Shown piece after piece: positions 11,155-24,311 of a stretch of 64,000 nt of DNA. The DNA lies in the NCBI GenBank assembly GCA_038501195.1, contig JBBPUQ010000006.1:3658001-3722000 (forward strand), written 5' to 3'. Below the pieces are notes generated by a model. It worked only from the letters and a program-made list of their open reading frames with translations, searched no databases and was not told the origin of the DNA. Origin of the DNA: Nemania diffusa. Taxonomy: Eukaryota > Ascomycota > Sordariomycetes > Xylariales > Xylariaceae. The number at the start of each line of letters is the position of its first letter. Position 1 is the first letter of the stretch. The translations under genes and the position numbers were made by a program.

Positions 11155-11781
11155 AGTTTTCGGGTGTCGCTGCAGGCAAAAATGGGTCGCAACGACTAGT
11201 TGTAGGTGGGGGGTCCCACCTTTTGCGGCCTAATGCACAAGTCGGGGCGAGGGGCAATTCTTTTCTTATAGGTAGCTTCCCCTATCTTATCTTCCTAGCA
11301 GATTCCTAGGTATATACCTACTTTAAGTATATAAATCTATCGACATACCTAACATCCCGTATAGGCTAATAGGACTTTTCAACACATCTACACAAGTTAA
11401 GCAGGCCGGTATTAGTTTTTCAAATTATAGATAGTTAGTTGTTGTAGGTATTGGAGAGTCCCTAGATCAGTCAGTACGTTATCCGTCTTAGCTACCTAGG
11501 TACCTAAGATACCGACCATCTCGTATGCGTTTATTAGGTAGGTTGATCAAACTGATAATTTCTAGTGGATTCATAGTTGGAAAATCTCGACACATTAGAG
11601 AAAAGTATACTCGAGGAAGCAGTGGAGCTTGCCGTCACGGTCTTTGGTGGAACCATAGGCGCCGCGCCAACCCCGTATGTCGAGTAAGTCAATCCCCCGT
11701 ACGCAGACCGTGAACCTTCCGTCCCTCTCCGCCGTCTAACCCGGTATCTGCGATAATAAACAACAGCTCGTCGTAAAGCCA
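11155..11781. other. Intergenic region upstream of HTS1
   Basis: HTS1 promoter region plus the 3' flank of the CorA-like gene. It is rich in CCTAGGTA/TACCTA motifs (about 11275-11345 and 11490-11515). I see no gene. Confidence 0.55.
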
Positions 11782-13999
11782 TCACACGGGCAGTGTCTCA
11801 TTTCTTCTAGTTCTTTCTTGCCCGAACTTCCATTTCCAGTATGCCAGGGCCATGGCCGTCAAAGGGATTGTTAGCACAAAGTAGATCCACAGGTTCTTGC
11901 TCGTAGTCCACTTCCCCCCCGCACTGTCATCTATGTCGAAGAAGCTCATGCCGAAGAAACCCTGGTAGTACCAAGTTAGGAGCCGCGGCGTTATGTGGCC
12001 ATCTGCATTCTCGCAAACGCCTCAGACGTGTATGGGGCACGGAATACTCACAGCCACGAAAGTACCAGGTAGGAAAAGCAGTGTCACGAGGGTTATGATG
12101 CGCATCGTCCGGCTGTCCTTGAGTAGGTGTGCCGACACATCCTCGGCCGTGTTTTGATTCTTGAGACTAATGGTGTCTGAAGCCTTGAGAGAACTTCAGC
12201 GACGCAGCCAGTGCTGGCTAAACTACAGAAAACTCACCATTTGAATCGTGCTGGCCACTCTTGAAAGGAGATGCTTCGTATTTAATTCGAACGACTGAAC
12301 CCTCTCTTCCATATTCCCGAGCAACGTAGAGAATTCTCGCGATTCTTTTTCTCCAATGTGGTCGTATCGATGTAGATGTTGATTCATGGTTTCTAATCTG
12401 CGTAGAACCTGGTGATATGAGGCGAGGATCGGGATCAAAGGGGCTAAGCTCGATTCTACAAAGCGAAGCGCTGAGAGCTCCTCGTACATTTCTGCGAAGC
12501 GCAGGCGCTCTTCAATTTCCACATTCAATACGCATCGTGCCTATGCGAGAGGTCAGGCTCATGCTCGCGAATCTAGTTCAGGGTGAGAGGATTTGATTAC
12601 GTGCTCACGAAACTGTTCCTCCAGATCTTCCAGATACCACCTCCATTTCTGCGCACGGCCGGACAGGAAAGAGACGTGAGGATATAAGGGGTGATGGACA
12701 GCGCTCGTGAAATTAAACATGACTTCCTCGTGACTGGTTACCGGTTCCGGATATATCAAAAGCCAGACGTTTCGGTTCGACCCGGCGCAGAACTTGTGGT
12801 AAATCCCCATCTTTCGGATCACCCATTTGATCTCCTCGTTATGGGATTTCTTCTGTTCGGCGTACTTGAAAATGTACGTCAGTTCTACAAGGGGTTAAAC
12901 CCAGCCAATAGTAGCAGACGAATATGACATGCATTCTCAACATACCACATGTGTTTTCAACCATGCTCGAAGCACAAACAGAGAAGCCATCCTCTAAATC
13001 ACATGTCCTATTCCGAAAGAACAGCACCGTATCCCAAATGCCATCAATGGCATTGGTGTGGGCGACAAAGGCTTCAAACAGCGGCCGAGAGACTGCTAAG
13101 GATCCCCATGAGTCTGGCTGACAGATAATGCTTGCTTGACAATCAGTCATTTCCTCCACTCGATCATCTGGAGGAGCACTTACGCTATTCTTGTTTTGAA
13201 GAAGTCACTCACCACCCACTTATTGAAACTTTCTGCGACATAGAATTGCGTCGACGATAATTGCGTCACAGATTCGTCGCTACCACTGTGTAGGGTTGGA
13301 CAATCATTGAACTCGATTAGATCCATGTGCGACTGGGGGCCGTCCTTGAAAGGATGTGACTCAGCATTCGCCGGCCATTGCCTATTCCTGCCATGTTGTC
13401 CCATGTCACAGCAACAGTAGCGGCTATAAAGTATAAGAACGAGAACAAGATGTGATGATTAATACGTATGTGGGAATCTCGTCGTTCGTCCCATATCAAG
13501 TAGGACGAACTTGAGAGTGCATCTACCTAGAGTACCTCCGTGTAAGCCACCATCTAGTAACCATAAATCAGCCCTACTCGCAGCCTGCCTAAGCAAGAGT
13601 GCCTAAATTGATGTCCGCCTTTTGGGCTATTCCCCTCTTGCCAGAGCCCTAGAATTCTCCACTATCCAATCACGCTCAGAACGAGTCAGCGGTCCCGGGG
13701 CGGTGAATTTCCAAACATCGTGGACCATCTACGCGTTCGAGTCAACACCTAAGTGTATAGGGAATCCCGTAAGGGTTGAGTATTCCACTTACTACGATGT
13801 TAAACACTCGGCTGCTTAAGTCTGGATACTTTTCTTTGAGAATGGTCAAGAGGGCGGCCTCGCTGGGATACCGGCAATCAATTGCGTAGCGTCTCATGAT
13901 ATGGGGCTGTTGAATGCTGGTGGTGGATGTTGCCGGGGTGCCTCGATAATTTATAACCTTACTGCCTCTATTCATATAAGCCACAGCCACATGCAACAT
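11782..13999 (-). CDS. CorA-like Mg2+ transporter family protein
   Basis: Fungal CorA-like membrane protein; family members carry divalent cations or act as related signalling proteins. The 3' exons are well fixed by frame: 13404(or earlier)-13184, 13130-12946, 12884-12601, 12540-12238, 12183-12052 and 12009-11782. They read continuously through IICQPDSWGSL (a conserved stretch in this family), YIFKYAEQKKSHNEEIKW, a long helical region, MRIITLVTLLFLPGTFVA (TM1), GFFGMSFFDIDD and KNLWIYFVLTIPLTAMAL (TM2), ending WKFGQERTRRNE. A likely first exon starts at ATG 13999 and ends at the GTAAGT at about 13788; another coding-looking stretch (KFTAPGPLTRSERDW) lies around 13640-13735. The joins between 13790 and 13404 are not resolved. 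The pore motif reads GMS where CorA proteins have GMN. Confidence 0.8.
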
Positions 14000-15679
14000 G
14001 CTGGAGGGCGACTCGAACTAGAAAATGGCGATCTATTGCGTACATGCTTACTGGGGCTTTCAGTCATCTGATTACTGCATTTATACTACAGTCCTGCTTT
14101 CTATCCAGGTCTCTCGCTTCCACGTGCTTCCGTTGAGATCAGCAAGTATCGTGTCTTGGGTTCGAATCGAGGCTCAGGATGCAGTATAACAGCGAGGAGA
14201 GAGAATAGAGCCGTAAGTAGTAACGAGAGCAGTACTGATATAGTAGCGAACTACGGTGCTGAGAAAGTGACCTTTCCACGCGATGGTATAATATATTATC
14301 ATGGTAACATTACTCGTTTGTATAGACACGCGTACACATACACAGTGAGAGCAAGAGAAGGGAATAAAGGACGGATGACTATGAAAAGCCACAGCAAATG
14401 TGGCAGCTTATCCAGGAGACTGAACCTGTCATGTGTAAATTGGAAACACTTGGCGATTAACACCAACTTCGGTGAGATTCGGTCAAAGGTTTACAGGGAT
14501 GGAACTTGCCAAGTACACAACAAGTACATAAACATACCAAGATATGAAGAGCAAGTACACGGAGCATAAGGCTTCGCACCAACGTAGTATAGCATCGGAA
14601 CCCACGTTATATGTCACGTAGAGCCCTTGTATATACCATTAATTCAGTCATGGACCAACCGCGCCGTTTCCCCGCGACTTTATATTATTTATTAATTAAG
14701 CTATTATGATAATACCTCTTCTTTCCAAAAAGTTGCACCATCGTAATCAACGATATGGACTGTCTCAAATTACCAGTAGTTTCAGATACTTAAATGTTTT
14801 GTCGGGACGTACTTGCAGGGAGTGGAAAGGCGGTGTCTAGTCACGGAAAGAGGCAGGCGTACATCTAAGGGGTAGACAACAGAGAGCCTGCTTCCAGAAC
14901 TCCAAGTTGAGCATCGATCGCCACACACCACCTGCAGGCGCATACAGAGTACCAGGATGAATACAGTAGCTGCACATTCAGTTAGGCAAGGCAACATTTG
15001 CAATAGACTAGTTACCGGAACCTTTCCTAGTACGTATAATATGTTTTTGATGTTGTAACTCTGCCTAAGATACTTAGGTATGCTCTAGATACGGTTTGTG
15101 ACATGAAAAGATCTAGCTACTCTGCCGTCTAGACAATTTCTGAAAAAGCACTTTATTTGTTTGATCGACACGGTGGCCAGGGGCTACGCGGAAGGATTGT
15201 GGCTGCTACGATCTCGGGCTGACTATTGGTCATTCCCTCTCATGAGACCTACGGGAGATACTTAACACGTAGCAAGGCGATTTACTCAGCTGGCTGTAAG
15301 TAGACTATGATTCTAGTCTAGATGCCTGCCATTATGTTTGCTGGATGCGCAAACAGCTTACTTACTGACAACTATGCAGGGATCGCGAGCTGTTAGGATA
15401 ATACCCTACAGTAGCCAGGTAGGTATATGGATGCGTGCCGCCGAGTGGCGTTTACCAAGCTGCCATGGCGCATTTGCGGTCTCGATTGCTATATGAAGAA
15501 GCTACGATTCCTAGCTTTGGATTACGTGTGCTATTTTGTTAAACTCTTTAATATATCGCCCCGAAGCCGTGTTATATCTAACTTTAATTGTACGCAGTAT
15601 TACAATGCCAAGTCCTGATCAGCCTATAACGCCTATCTTATCATTGTAGATCTTCACCCCGCCGAGATTTATAAAAAGA
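14000..15679. other. Intergenic region between CorA-like gene and permease
   Basis: Divergent promoters are expected here. I see no coding sequence with family features; ORFs at 14156-14569, 14782-15003 and 15427-15618 are short and look random. A TACCTA-type motif occurs near 15415-15425. Confidence 0.5.
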
Positions 15680-18343
15680 TTGGAATCCAATATGTCACGA
15701 GACGATCGTACGCCCCAGGCGAGAGTAAACTTATGGTTAGATGACGAAGGCAGTGGTGATACGAGCCTGCCACTGGAGACAATCAATACTTCAAGTCGCC
15801 GATTACGATCCCCTTCAGGTCATAGTTCCGAAACTCGATTGCATCAAAGTGAGGAAACTCGCCGTCACGAGCTAGAACAGTATCCTCCAATACAGTACCC
15901 AAACACCGACACTAGCAGTCCAATAGGTTCTCGAGCTCGACATGGGGAAAGGGGATATGATTATGGCGCGCAGCCATCAGAAAGACAGCAACGACACGAC
16001 AGCAATACTAGAACAGACAACCATTTCACCGACTCTAATGGACAAGCGCACGGCACCGAGGCACAGTGGCCCCAAATACTCATGTCGGGCTCCAGCGACG
16101 GATTTAAATCTACGAGGCCCTTGAGGTGCGCCATGCATACTTGTAATTCGTGACTGGGTTCTAACACATGGCAACAGGCGAGCACTTTATCCGCGACATA
16201 TTTTTGTAATTTCGATCGGTGCCGTTATCGGCGTTGGATTCTACACACGAACAAGCCTGATATACGGACTGGGCGGGCAAGCGGGCGTAATTTACTCATT
16301 CGCTTTTCTGGGAATGCTAGCTTTCATGGTGGGTAGGTGTCTGGCATTGATGCTCGACCAATGGCCCGTCCCTGGCGCTTTATTTGTCCTCGTTGAGAAG
16401 TTCGTAGATAGGCAGGTTGGCCAGGCTGTCGGACCGTTTTATTGGTAAGATCGAAAGAGTAACTCATACCCCTTTTGCAAAGCGTAGCTGACCAGGCGAG
16501 TAGGGTGGCATACATCTTCTCGTTTGCAGTACAAACAACTACTATTAACAGCTTCACCGACACACTTGGTGTTTCCGAGGGAGCCTCGATAGGGATCAAT
16601 ATTGCTTCCTTGCTAATCCCGATTCTTTTCAACTTAATGGATCTACGGGTGGGTCAACAAATGTGCAGCGCGATGGTTCGACCTCAATCTAATGGCAATC
16701 TAGTATTTTAGGAAGATTGAGTTAGTTCTTGGGTATCTCAAGCTAATTATAATACTCACGATCATCATCTTAACGAATGTTGATAGTAGCATCGGTATAA
16801 CTTCCTGTTGCCATCCCGCAAGTTTAGAACGCCATTTAAAAAGCTAACCTTTGATTTAGGAAGCTCTAAAGTAATGAGTTCAGTTTGCAAAGGCAAGCGA
16901 GTCTCGTGCCATGAGAGATAAAATTACTAACTAAGATCTTAGTTACTACCCGGGAGAATCCTTTCGACACACCCCAGTCACAATTTCGAAGCTATTTTCT
17001 AGCTCTCGTCCCTTGCGTTTTTCTCGCCTCATTTACCTTTGCCGGAATTGAAGTCGTCGGAGCCACAGCCCAAGAAGCCATCGTACCAGGCCATTCGCCA
17101 CTCTCGAGCACCAGAAGCCTAACCCCAGATGGCCCCCGTGAAGATAGTTACAACTACAGTTACACCACTAGTTCTGTGGCGAGTCCTTTTAAACGAGCTG
17201 CGTTATTTGTACCTATTGTTTCCGTTATTGTTTACCTGTGGGGAGGATGGATCGTTACTGAGACCGTCCCGCCGGACCATCCTAGCCAACCCACGTTAGA
17301 TAGCACTTCGATATCTTGTTGGAGTTCCTCTATATTTGTAAACAGCGCCATGATTGCATCTGCTAATCAAGGGAAAGCCGTCTTGGGACTGTTAATCATC
17401 ACTGCTGCCTCATCGTCGTGTACTGCTTTATACATAGCTTCCCGTACTCTATACGGATTAGCTTACCGGATTAGCAACAACACTCGGCATTCTCGTGTGA
17501 AATCTATTGCCCGCACCCTTGCAAAAACAAACGAGTTCGACGTTCCTTGGGTCTCTGTTATGGTGTCTGCGGTGATCTCATTCATTCCCTTTCTAAAATA
17601 TGCACACGGGGGAACATTTACCACTGTAAGTAACTAATACAATATCTTGAGCTTACTAACCAGGACTTCAGGCCATTGACGTACTGGCCGAGACGAGTAT
17701 TAGTTGCATAATGATATGGGGGCTGGAATCTTTGGCTGCCTTCAACTTTCTCAAGGCGTAAGTAACATCATAGACACAATCCCATATAGTAAAGGGGTTA
17801 ACTCCAGTGGCATCTAGTTATAAAAGCCATGCCTCCATACTTCCAGGCAATCACATACGTAATGCAGGTGCTTTGAAAGTGGATGATGTGTGGTGGTATC
17901 GCTCACATCTCGCCATGGCCATCGGATCATTCATCTTATGCAACTTAGTATTATTCTTAGGCGGCGTCCTTCTATTGTTAGAGTTTAACGATAAAGAAAA
18001 ACGCTATCAAGGCGTCGCTATATTCTTACCAGTAAGCCTCTTGTCCCTGGGCTATTATAATAAAATAAATGGATTTAACGTTCCTTAGATTGGTATTTTT
18101 GCTCTACTCGTTCTTATTCTCAAGGCATTTCAGCGCGAATGGCTTTGGCAGAGCGGTGTTTTTAATCTTTTCTACAAGAACGACTTCAATTATTTTGTGG
18201 ATATGATTCAACATCTCAGTGAGGAGCTGGCAGTCAACGACTCACAAATTGAAGAGCCGGCAGTAAGGCTATTACAAGACCTCTTTGGGATCATCAACAC
18301 AGACTGGATATTTAATAGACGCAGAGACCGGGCTAGGGATTGA
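15680..18343 (+). CDS. Amino-acid permease (APC superfamily), long hydrophilic N-terminus
   Basis: Plasma-membrane-type amino-acid transporter. Eight exons join in frame: 15680-16125, 16178-16444, 16504-16648, 16704-16794, 16943-17625, 17672-17757, 17818-18031 and 18089-18343, giving 728 aa. The first ~148 residues are hydrophilic and Ser/Arg/Glu-rich. The permease core starts with RHIFVISIGAVIGVGFYTR (TM1; most relatives have GG where this has GA), then YSFAFLGMLAFMVGRCLAL, FVLVEKFVDRQVGQAVGPFYW, and later YFLALVPCVFLASFTFAGIEVVG, a segment diagnostic of fungal amino-acid permeases. The C-terminal tail after the last TM is about 70 residues. Divergence from the consensus and the long N-terminus recall transporter-like sensors such as Ssy1, but that is only an analogy. 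An in-frame Met at 15692 is an alternative start. The gene converges on the kinase gene with 128 bp between them. Confidence 0.8.
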
Positions 18344-18471
18344 TAACGTAGGACTGATATCGTTGTGAAGAGATACGGCCAACATGGGATCAGCGATTAC
18401 TTATGTATTTAAAACTCGCCTGAAGTATTAATACTAGTATACATATATATATTGACTTACTAGCCTGTGCC

Positions 18472-21400
18472 CTACCTGAATATGCCTTGACGCTCAATCA
18501 TAAAGGAGTACCTGCATTTCCTCTTCAAGGAAATAATTCGAATATCCAACCTATCATCCGTTTCGACTAAGCACACCGCGTCTTCTTCTGGTCTATATGG
18601 GACTTTCCCATTTAAATCCAACTTCTGGACCCTCTCGCTATCTTCCAGGTCTAGGGCGTAAAATTCAAGGTTCGAGTTGGAAGGTGACGCTAACACAATA
18701 GCTAGGTGGTCGTCTTGCGTAATGAGCATCTTCCTGAGGCTAGAAACGCCCTTGATCCAGTAATCAACGCCGTTTGGTTTAAGGCGACTATACATCGTGA
18801 TGAATTCCTCCCGTTTTATCACAAAAAACCCCATTTGTGTTCTAAGGGGATATATCTCGGGAATGAAGTGACGATGGTTCCGAGCGGTTTCCTGTCACAT
18901 TTTGATTAATTGAATGTCGCCGGGCAAGAATGGCATGTGCTACCTTGTTCTCGATATATATATCCTCCATGTAGTTGCCGTTTCTAATAGACTGCATCCT
19001 CACGGTCACTCCGTGCTGTGGTATATCATTCTTCTGCGGTTTATCAGTCCTAAAAGCATGGTATAGAGTTTCGCTACGGCTGCAGAAACAAAGATCTATG
19101 TGCCATTTCACGTGCTCGATTTTATTGAATGCTATTACATTTTGAAGCATGTCATCTTCATCTCGTAATAGTCGGGAATCGTCACTTAGGGCCTCGCTAT
19201 ATTGGCCGGATACTGGAGTATCCTCCCTATGTGTCGATAAAGGCTGATTATCAACACTCCTTGAAGATTAGTCCTTATTATTACTATTATATCTGATAGC
19301 AAACTACTTACTCATTAATATTATCTAGGTTATATAACCGGACTCGAGCACGGGACATGCCCCCTTGAGGTTTCGAGGCCAGCGCGACAAAACGTCGGTT
19401 GGGGGCTAGTGCAATCATATCTATTTGGTCGTCAAGCCGAAAGGGAGGGAAAGACCCTCTCGTGGAAAACTGCTTGAAATTCCGAATCTAGAACTCATCA
19501 TGATTAGACATGGCCCTAATACTAGAGTATTACCTAGGGCTTTGATGAAGCCCCTCACCTCGAAACGTGTAAGGCCAGTGTCATCCTTTGAGAGTACTAA
19601 AGCTATACTATCATTAGAGCACGCTGCTGGCCTGAACCAAATTCGTTCAGACCAGCTATTCCTCAGTGTTCTTGGCTCGAGGTCACGAGATTGGTTCGTT
19701 TCCAAGTTGCGAAGCATGATCATGTCAGGGCGGTAGTAGACGACTGTTCCATCGGGAGAAAAACATGATTTCTCTGGCTTTTTGGAGATCCCTTTTAATA
19801 GAGTGGTAATAATAGGCAGCTTTGAACTCTCGGTATAGAGTGAAGAGAGCTTGGCTGAGATTGTACGGATATCATCCCTGCGATCGTGTGGCTGTAGGAT
19901 ACTGTTCTGAATGTAAGGATATATCGCAAGGGTGAGTCGATGGTACATAGACTTGCTATCGAGTTCAGACTCTTGAATAGCTTTCGGGAATCTAGTAAGA
20001 TAATCTGTGACGGCTTTATTACACCCATCTGATATAAGTGGTTTTGCGGACCTTTGGTAGAAAAAATCGCCCCTCGACGGAAAGCGGCTGATTGGTTCAT
20101 ACTTTTCTTGTCGCCTCTTTTCAAAAATGGCAACACCCTCTGCTCCTCCATGGAGATGGTTGAAAACCAGGAGAATAAGAAAGATACACCCAAAAGACCA
20201 CGCATCGCTCTTCGGCCGTCCGATTCCCTCCGGAGCGTGGTAGGTCCCTGGTCGTTCGAATGGATCGAGGCCGCCTTGCTGTGGCTGTGGCTGGCACGCT
20301 TCCCCAAAGTCGGTAATCTTGAAACGTAGAGTTTCAGGATGATCGGGATTTCCAAAAACCAAGATATTCTGCGGCTTGAGATCATTATGGCAATATACCC
20401 GGCCGGATCCGTATTGCTGCCTTTCCTGGTTCAACCATTGTAGTCCCTGGGAAAGTGCGAGCATTTGTCTGAGGGTACATAAACGCTCTAAGTCGTCCTT
20501 AGGATTTAGCCGGCTATCGGATGTCATGTAATCTTCTAGATTCTGATCTGCGAGGTGAAAAAATATGCTCGCCGCTGGAGTGCTCCGATCGCGATAACCA
20601 GGTAGCTTGTAGATGACGCTGCAGACCGAAGTCATGATGGACGATGGGCAGTCAGACAATTGACTGAACTCTTCAAGAATACGATTTTCCTTCTGAAAAG
20701 ACTTGTACGGACCCTCACTCGGGGCAAAGTCCTTCCGAGCAAGGTAGACATACTGGTACTAAATGTGAGTCGCGACTTTGTAAATAGCTGGAAGATTATC
20801 GAAATAGTTTAACTCACGTCGCCGTTTCGAGATGGCCGAGATCCCGTGAGAAGGTGGACGTATTGGCCACGTTCTATCACCACTTTCCGGACTTTTACAT
20901 AAGATCGCGGGTTGATTGGCCACTCCTCCAAGTATGGTAAACATCGTGAGTCGTCAATCTCTTGACAAAACTTATTCTCGTACAAGTCGATTCCTAGATG
21001 CCTTGATTGCAAGTCAAAGAACTTGTCGCCATTTTCGTGCCCAAAGATCAGTCTTGACTCGTCGCAACTCAGGGGCAGTGCTTTGCCAGGCGTCTCACAA
21101 ATCTGTGTGGAGGACCTTAGCAAGTTGTGCTCGAAATCGGTTATCATGGCAAAATCCCCCGAGAAGAGGATGATTGCCAAGATGATAGCGAGCTCGTGGG
21201 TTTGGAGAATTTTGCTCGTCAATCTGCCCTTTTCTAAATCGCTTGTTACAGGTATTATAGGACCTAGGATACTTGTAGGAAGCTCGTCCTCTAGAATGTG
21301 GGCAGCACGGTCGCGACGTAAGAACTGGCCGCCTCTTTCGTGTGCAATTTCATGGGTCTTGCCCCTTTGGACTAGTTTCACTGTCATGCCCTTAGACAGC

Positions 21401-21477
21401 CGAGCTCCCAGAATGGTCTTGAAGGTGTCTTGCGCACGGTCGAATGCATCTTGCCTCGCTGCCTGCCCTGTCGCCAT
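18472..21477 (-). CDS. Orphan fungal protein kinase with C-terminal beta-rich region
   Basis: Five exons join in frame: 21477-20818, 20758-19559, 19487-19312, 19259-18944 and 18891-18472, giving 923 aa. Residues 1-205 form a helical N-terminal region with a hydrophobic LAIILAIILFSGDFAMI stretch. The kinase domain (about 205-480) has the VAIK-type Lys in YLARK (K229), an alpha-C Glu (KEN, E244), catalytic loop YCHNDLKPQNIL (344-355; Asn replaces the usual Arg of HRD), DFG (ITDFGEA, D370) and an APE-like HAPEG. The remaining ~400 residues contain repeated beta-like segments (SCFSPDGTVVYY, MIALAPNRRFVAL, DDHLAIVLASP) resembling degenerate WD40-type blades. The start at 21477 is the first ATG; the frame extends slightly further only through a TTG. 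I know no named orthologue. Kinases with such N-termini are common among accessory, HET-like fungal genes (inference). Confidence 0.8.
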
Positions 21478-24311
21478 GTTGCTCAAATCAATTTCGGTTG
21501 GTAATAGTATGGAAATGGCGGAGTAAAGGCATTAGAGAGGTGCACATCATATGGTGCGCAGTTAGCAGTTTTTCGCCAATCCGCCACGTTTTTTTTTATA
21601 ATGTGCTTTTTCAAATTGTTTTTTTTCTACCCCTTAAGACTCCTTAACACCACTATGTTTATAGGGCACCTCTACATGTAGGTAGGTAGGTAGTTATATC
21701 TACCCTAGGTAGGTACCTACCGGTTCTTATAAATACCTGTACATGAAAGAGCCGGGTAGCTAGGCAGCTATAAGGAGCTGATCTAGCCCGTGGGATGACA
21801 TACATATACTTACTCTGCCTACTTTAGGATTATATAGGCTGCCTAGGTAGGTGCCTAAAGCACTTATACCAAGCTATACATACCTAGTAGACGCCCTACA
21901 GTCGGTGCCTAGTGGGTCCTCTCTAATTATTAGGTACCTGTCTAGATACAAGTGTGTGGACCTTAAATCAAATGTTAGAAGATATAAACTCCTCGTAAGA
22001 CTCATAGAAAGCCTTAGCTGCGCTGTAGATGTAAAGATCGCCAGTCTAGTATCCTTATAATTAGCTGTGGTTACGGTTAGAGAAGTAGATACCAATGAAA
22101 AGGAGGCTATGCTAAACTGCATGTTTTGGTGTACTAGATAGATAGTGCGTCTATAACCCTGCAAGTTTGGAGTCGCTGGCGGCCTTAGGTAGCCTAGATG
22201 ATCTTGATTTCATGCTTTGAAAAGGCTTGAGGTGGACAATTTTCATCTATATAACTCTACTTCTTTTCACAACATAGATCAGAGTACACGTAGGTGGGGT
22301 GTACCTAGCACATATTAGCATATAGCTGTGGTAGCAGTGAGTTTGCAAGGCGGTGCTAGTGTATTATGTATTAGGCAGGTAGTACAGTCTAGCAGCCAAG
22401 TGACCACTGAATAGGTAGGAAGAGGAAGGGCTTACAAGATCAATTGTGACACGGCCGACACTTCGCCTCTAACTACGCTGATGCCATCGTCAGTCACAAA
22501 TACCACTTCTCAGTAGCTTTTGACGGGATTTCGTGTTGTATTTTGAAGCGCGTCGTCGTCGTCGAAGAATACAATACGTCGTGATTTTATAGCGGCTCAA
22601 ACACAAGTTTAGTCATATCTTTGCCGCAATTGGTTCTGCTAGGGACTAATATTTCGCAAACTCTATTACTCTGAATAACCGCTTCGTTTAGGTCAGACAG
22701 TAGTACTATCCACCCACGTATCAGCCCGTTTTCTAGTGATAGATGGGAAGATATGGGAAAGTAGAAGTACTCATTATCTAGGTAGGATGTTAGCCTCAGA
22801 TTATATCTAGATACTGTAAAGATGGTAGTTTCCCCTTAGATCAGAGTTGAGGAAAGCGTCTATCGGAATCAGCATTAGTGTGATAGTCTACTCGGATACC
22901 GCCAGTTAATATACCGGTTAGGACTAAGTGAACTATGCTTGGAGGCGGAATCTTGTCTATTAAAACGCTTTTTATGGATCACCCGCTGGCAACCCCTTAG
23001 GGATCTTAAATATGATGCGACAGCTGTGCTGGAAAGAGGGTTAGGGGGTCTCAGCTGTCTCCAGATCCTGTCATATATATGGGGAGGACGGCGAGTCGCA
23101 GCTTAGCAATGCACTCAAATTGGGGTCTAGCAGAACCTAAAGTAAAGAGTAGGAAATGTATGTATGATTTGCCACGGGCGAAGCCTTCATGAACGTGTAT
23201 GTACCTCCACCTCAAGCATCATAAGGATCTCCATAGCCCGTTAGCACGTGAAAATAATTAGCCCAGAAGCTGGTCTTCCCTGAAGAAGGGATTGTTGAGA
23301 TTGTTGATGAACTAGTATTAAGAGCGTCGGGAGGACACTTATTTATTATGTAGCGTTACGTCTTATAATTAGTGGTGGCATACTACCTAATTGTGGGGTT
23401 ATATAAGGCAATTTCATTCCTTCTAGCATATTGACACTGACAAAGGATGACTTTTTGATGCTACTGAGAAGTTGATGAAATTGTAATATCACAGCATTGA
23501 CGGAAGCTAGCTTTGCTAGGTTGACTTGGTGAGATTGAAAGATATAGCTGTTCCAAGTGTCGACAGTGTGACAGATGATCCTATGAGTCTAGGCCAAAAT
23601 TAATGTCGTTTGCCGTTCCGGTGCTAAAGATATATTGAGATGCTGTGTAACTCATAGCATCGTGCACCAATATGTTGGGACTTCACCTGTTGCCCAGATC
23701 CAGGTCATGTAGTTATAGAGTCATGGAGTCATTATGTCAAAACGTGAGGTGATTGCTGGGTTGATGCTGCCACGGCCTTTCAGATGATCCCGAAATAGGT
23801 GGGCGACTTACTAGAATATTAGCGCAGTTGGGTGGCGAACCATGATGGATTGAATTCCTACGTAGCACGATGTTGAAAACTTTAGATGCCATGCCATCTG
23901 TTACCCTCTGTACCTGGGTGGTACATGCGGATAGAACAAATTACAACAATCCCAAGTCGCGCCATCAGTACCAAGAACGATAAATATGCTTTTCTTTCTC
24001 CCCCAATGCCCCAAATTCCAAGATGCCGGATGGAACTGCTCTCACTAATATTGTGATACAAATTGACCCTGCGTGTCGGATCCCATAGGTGAACGTGACA
24101 GACAAAGCCAACATGAGCTCCCAAATACTTCCTCAATTCACCAAACCGAAGCTTCAATAATAGCAACTGTCGTTCAAGACGTAAGAGACATCGTAGCAAA
24201 GTTCGAAACAACCATACAGGCTCATGGCAACATGGTACTTGGAAATTTCTCGAGCTAGACGCGGGCTGGCATCTCACGCTCCTCAACTAGAAGGATAAGG
24301 TAATTAGAATG
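21478..24311. other. Gene-poor intergenic region (2.8 kb)
   Basis: No gene with recognisable features. TAGGTAGGTACCTA-type motifs cluster at 21670-21725 and 21840-21900. A short open stretch at 24073-24258 (+) has helical-looking composition but lacks an ATG and is flanked by noncoding sequence. A GTCGTCGTCGTC run is at about 22553-22563. Confidence 0.5.
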
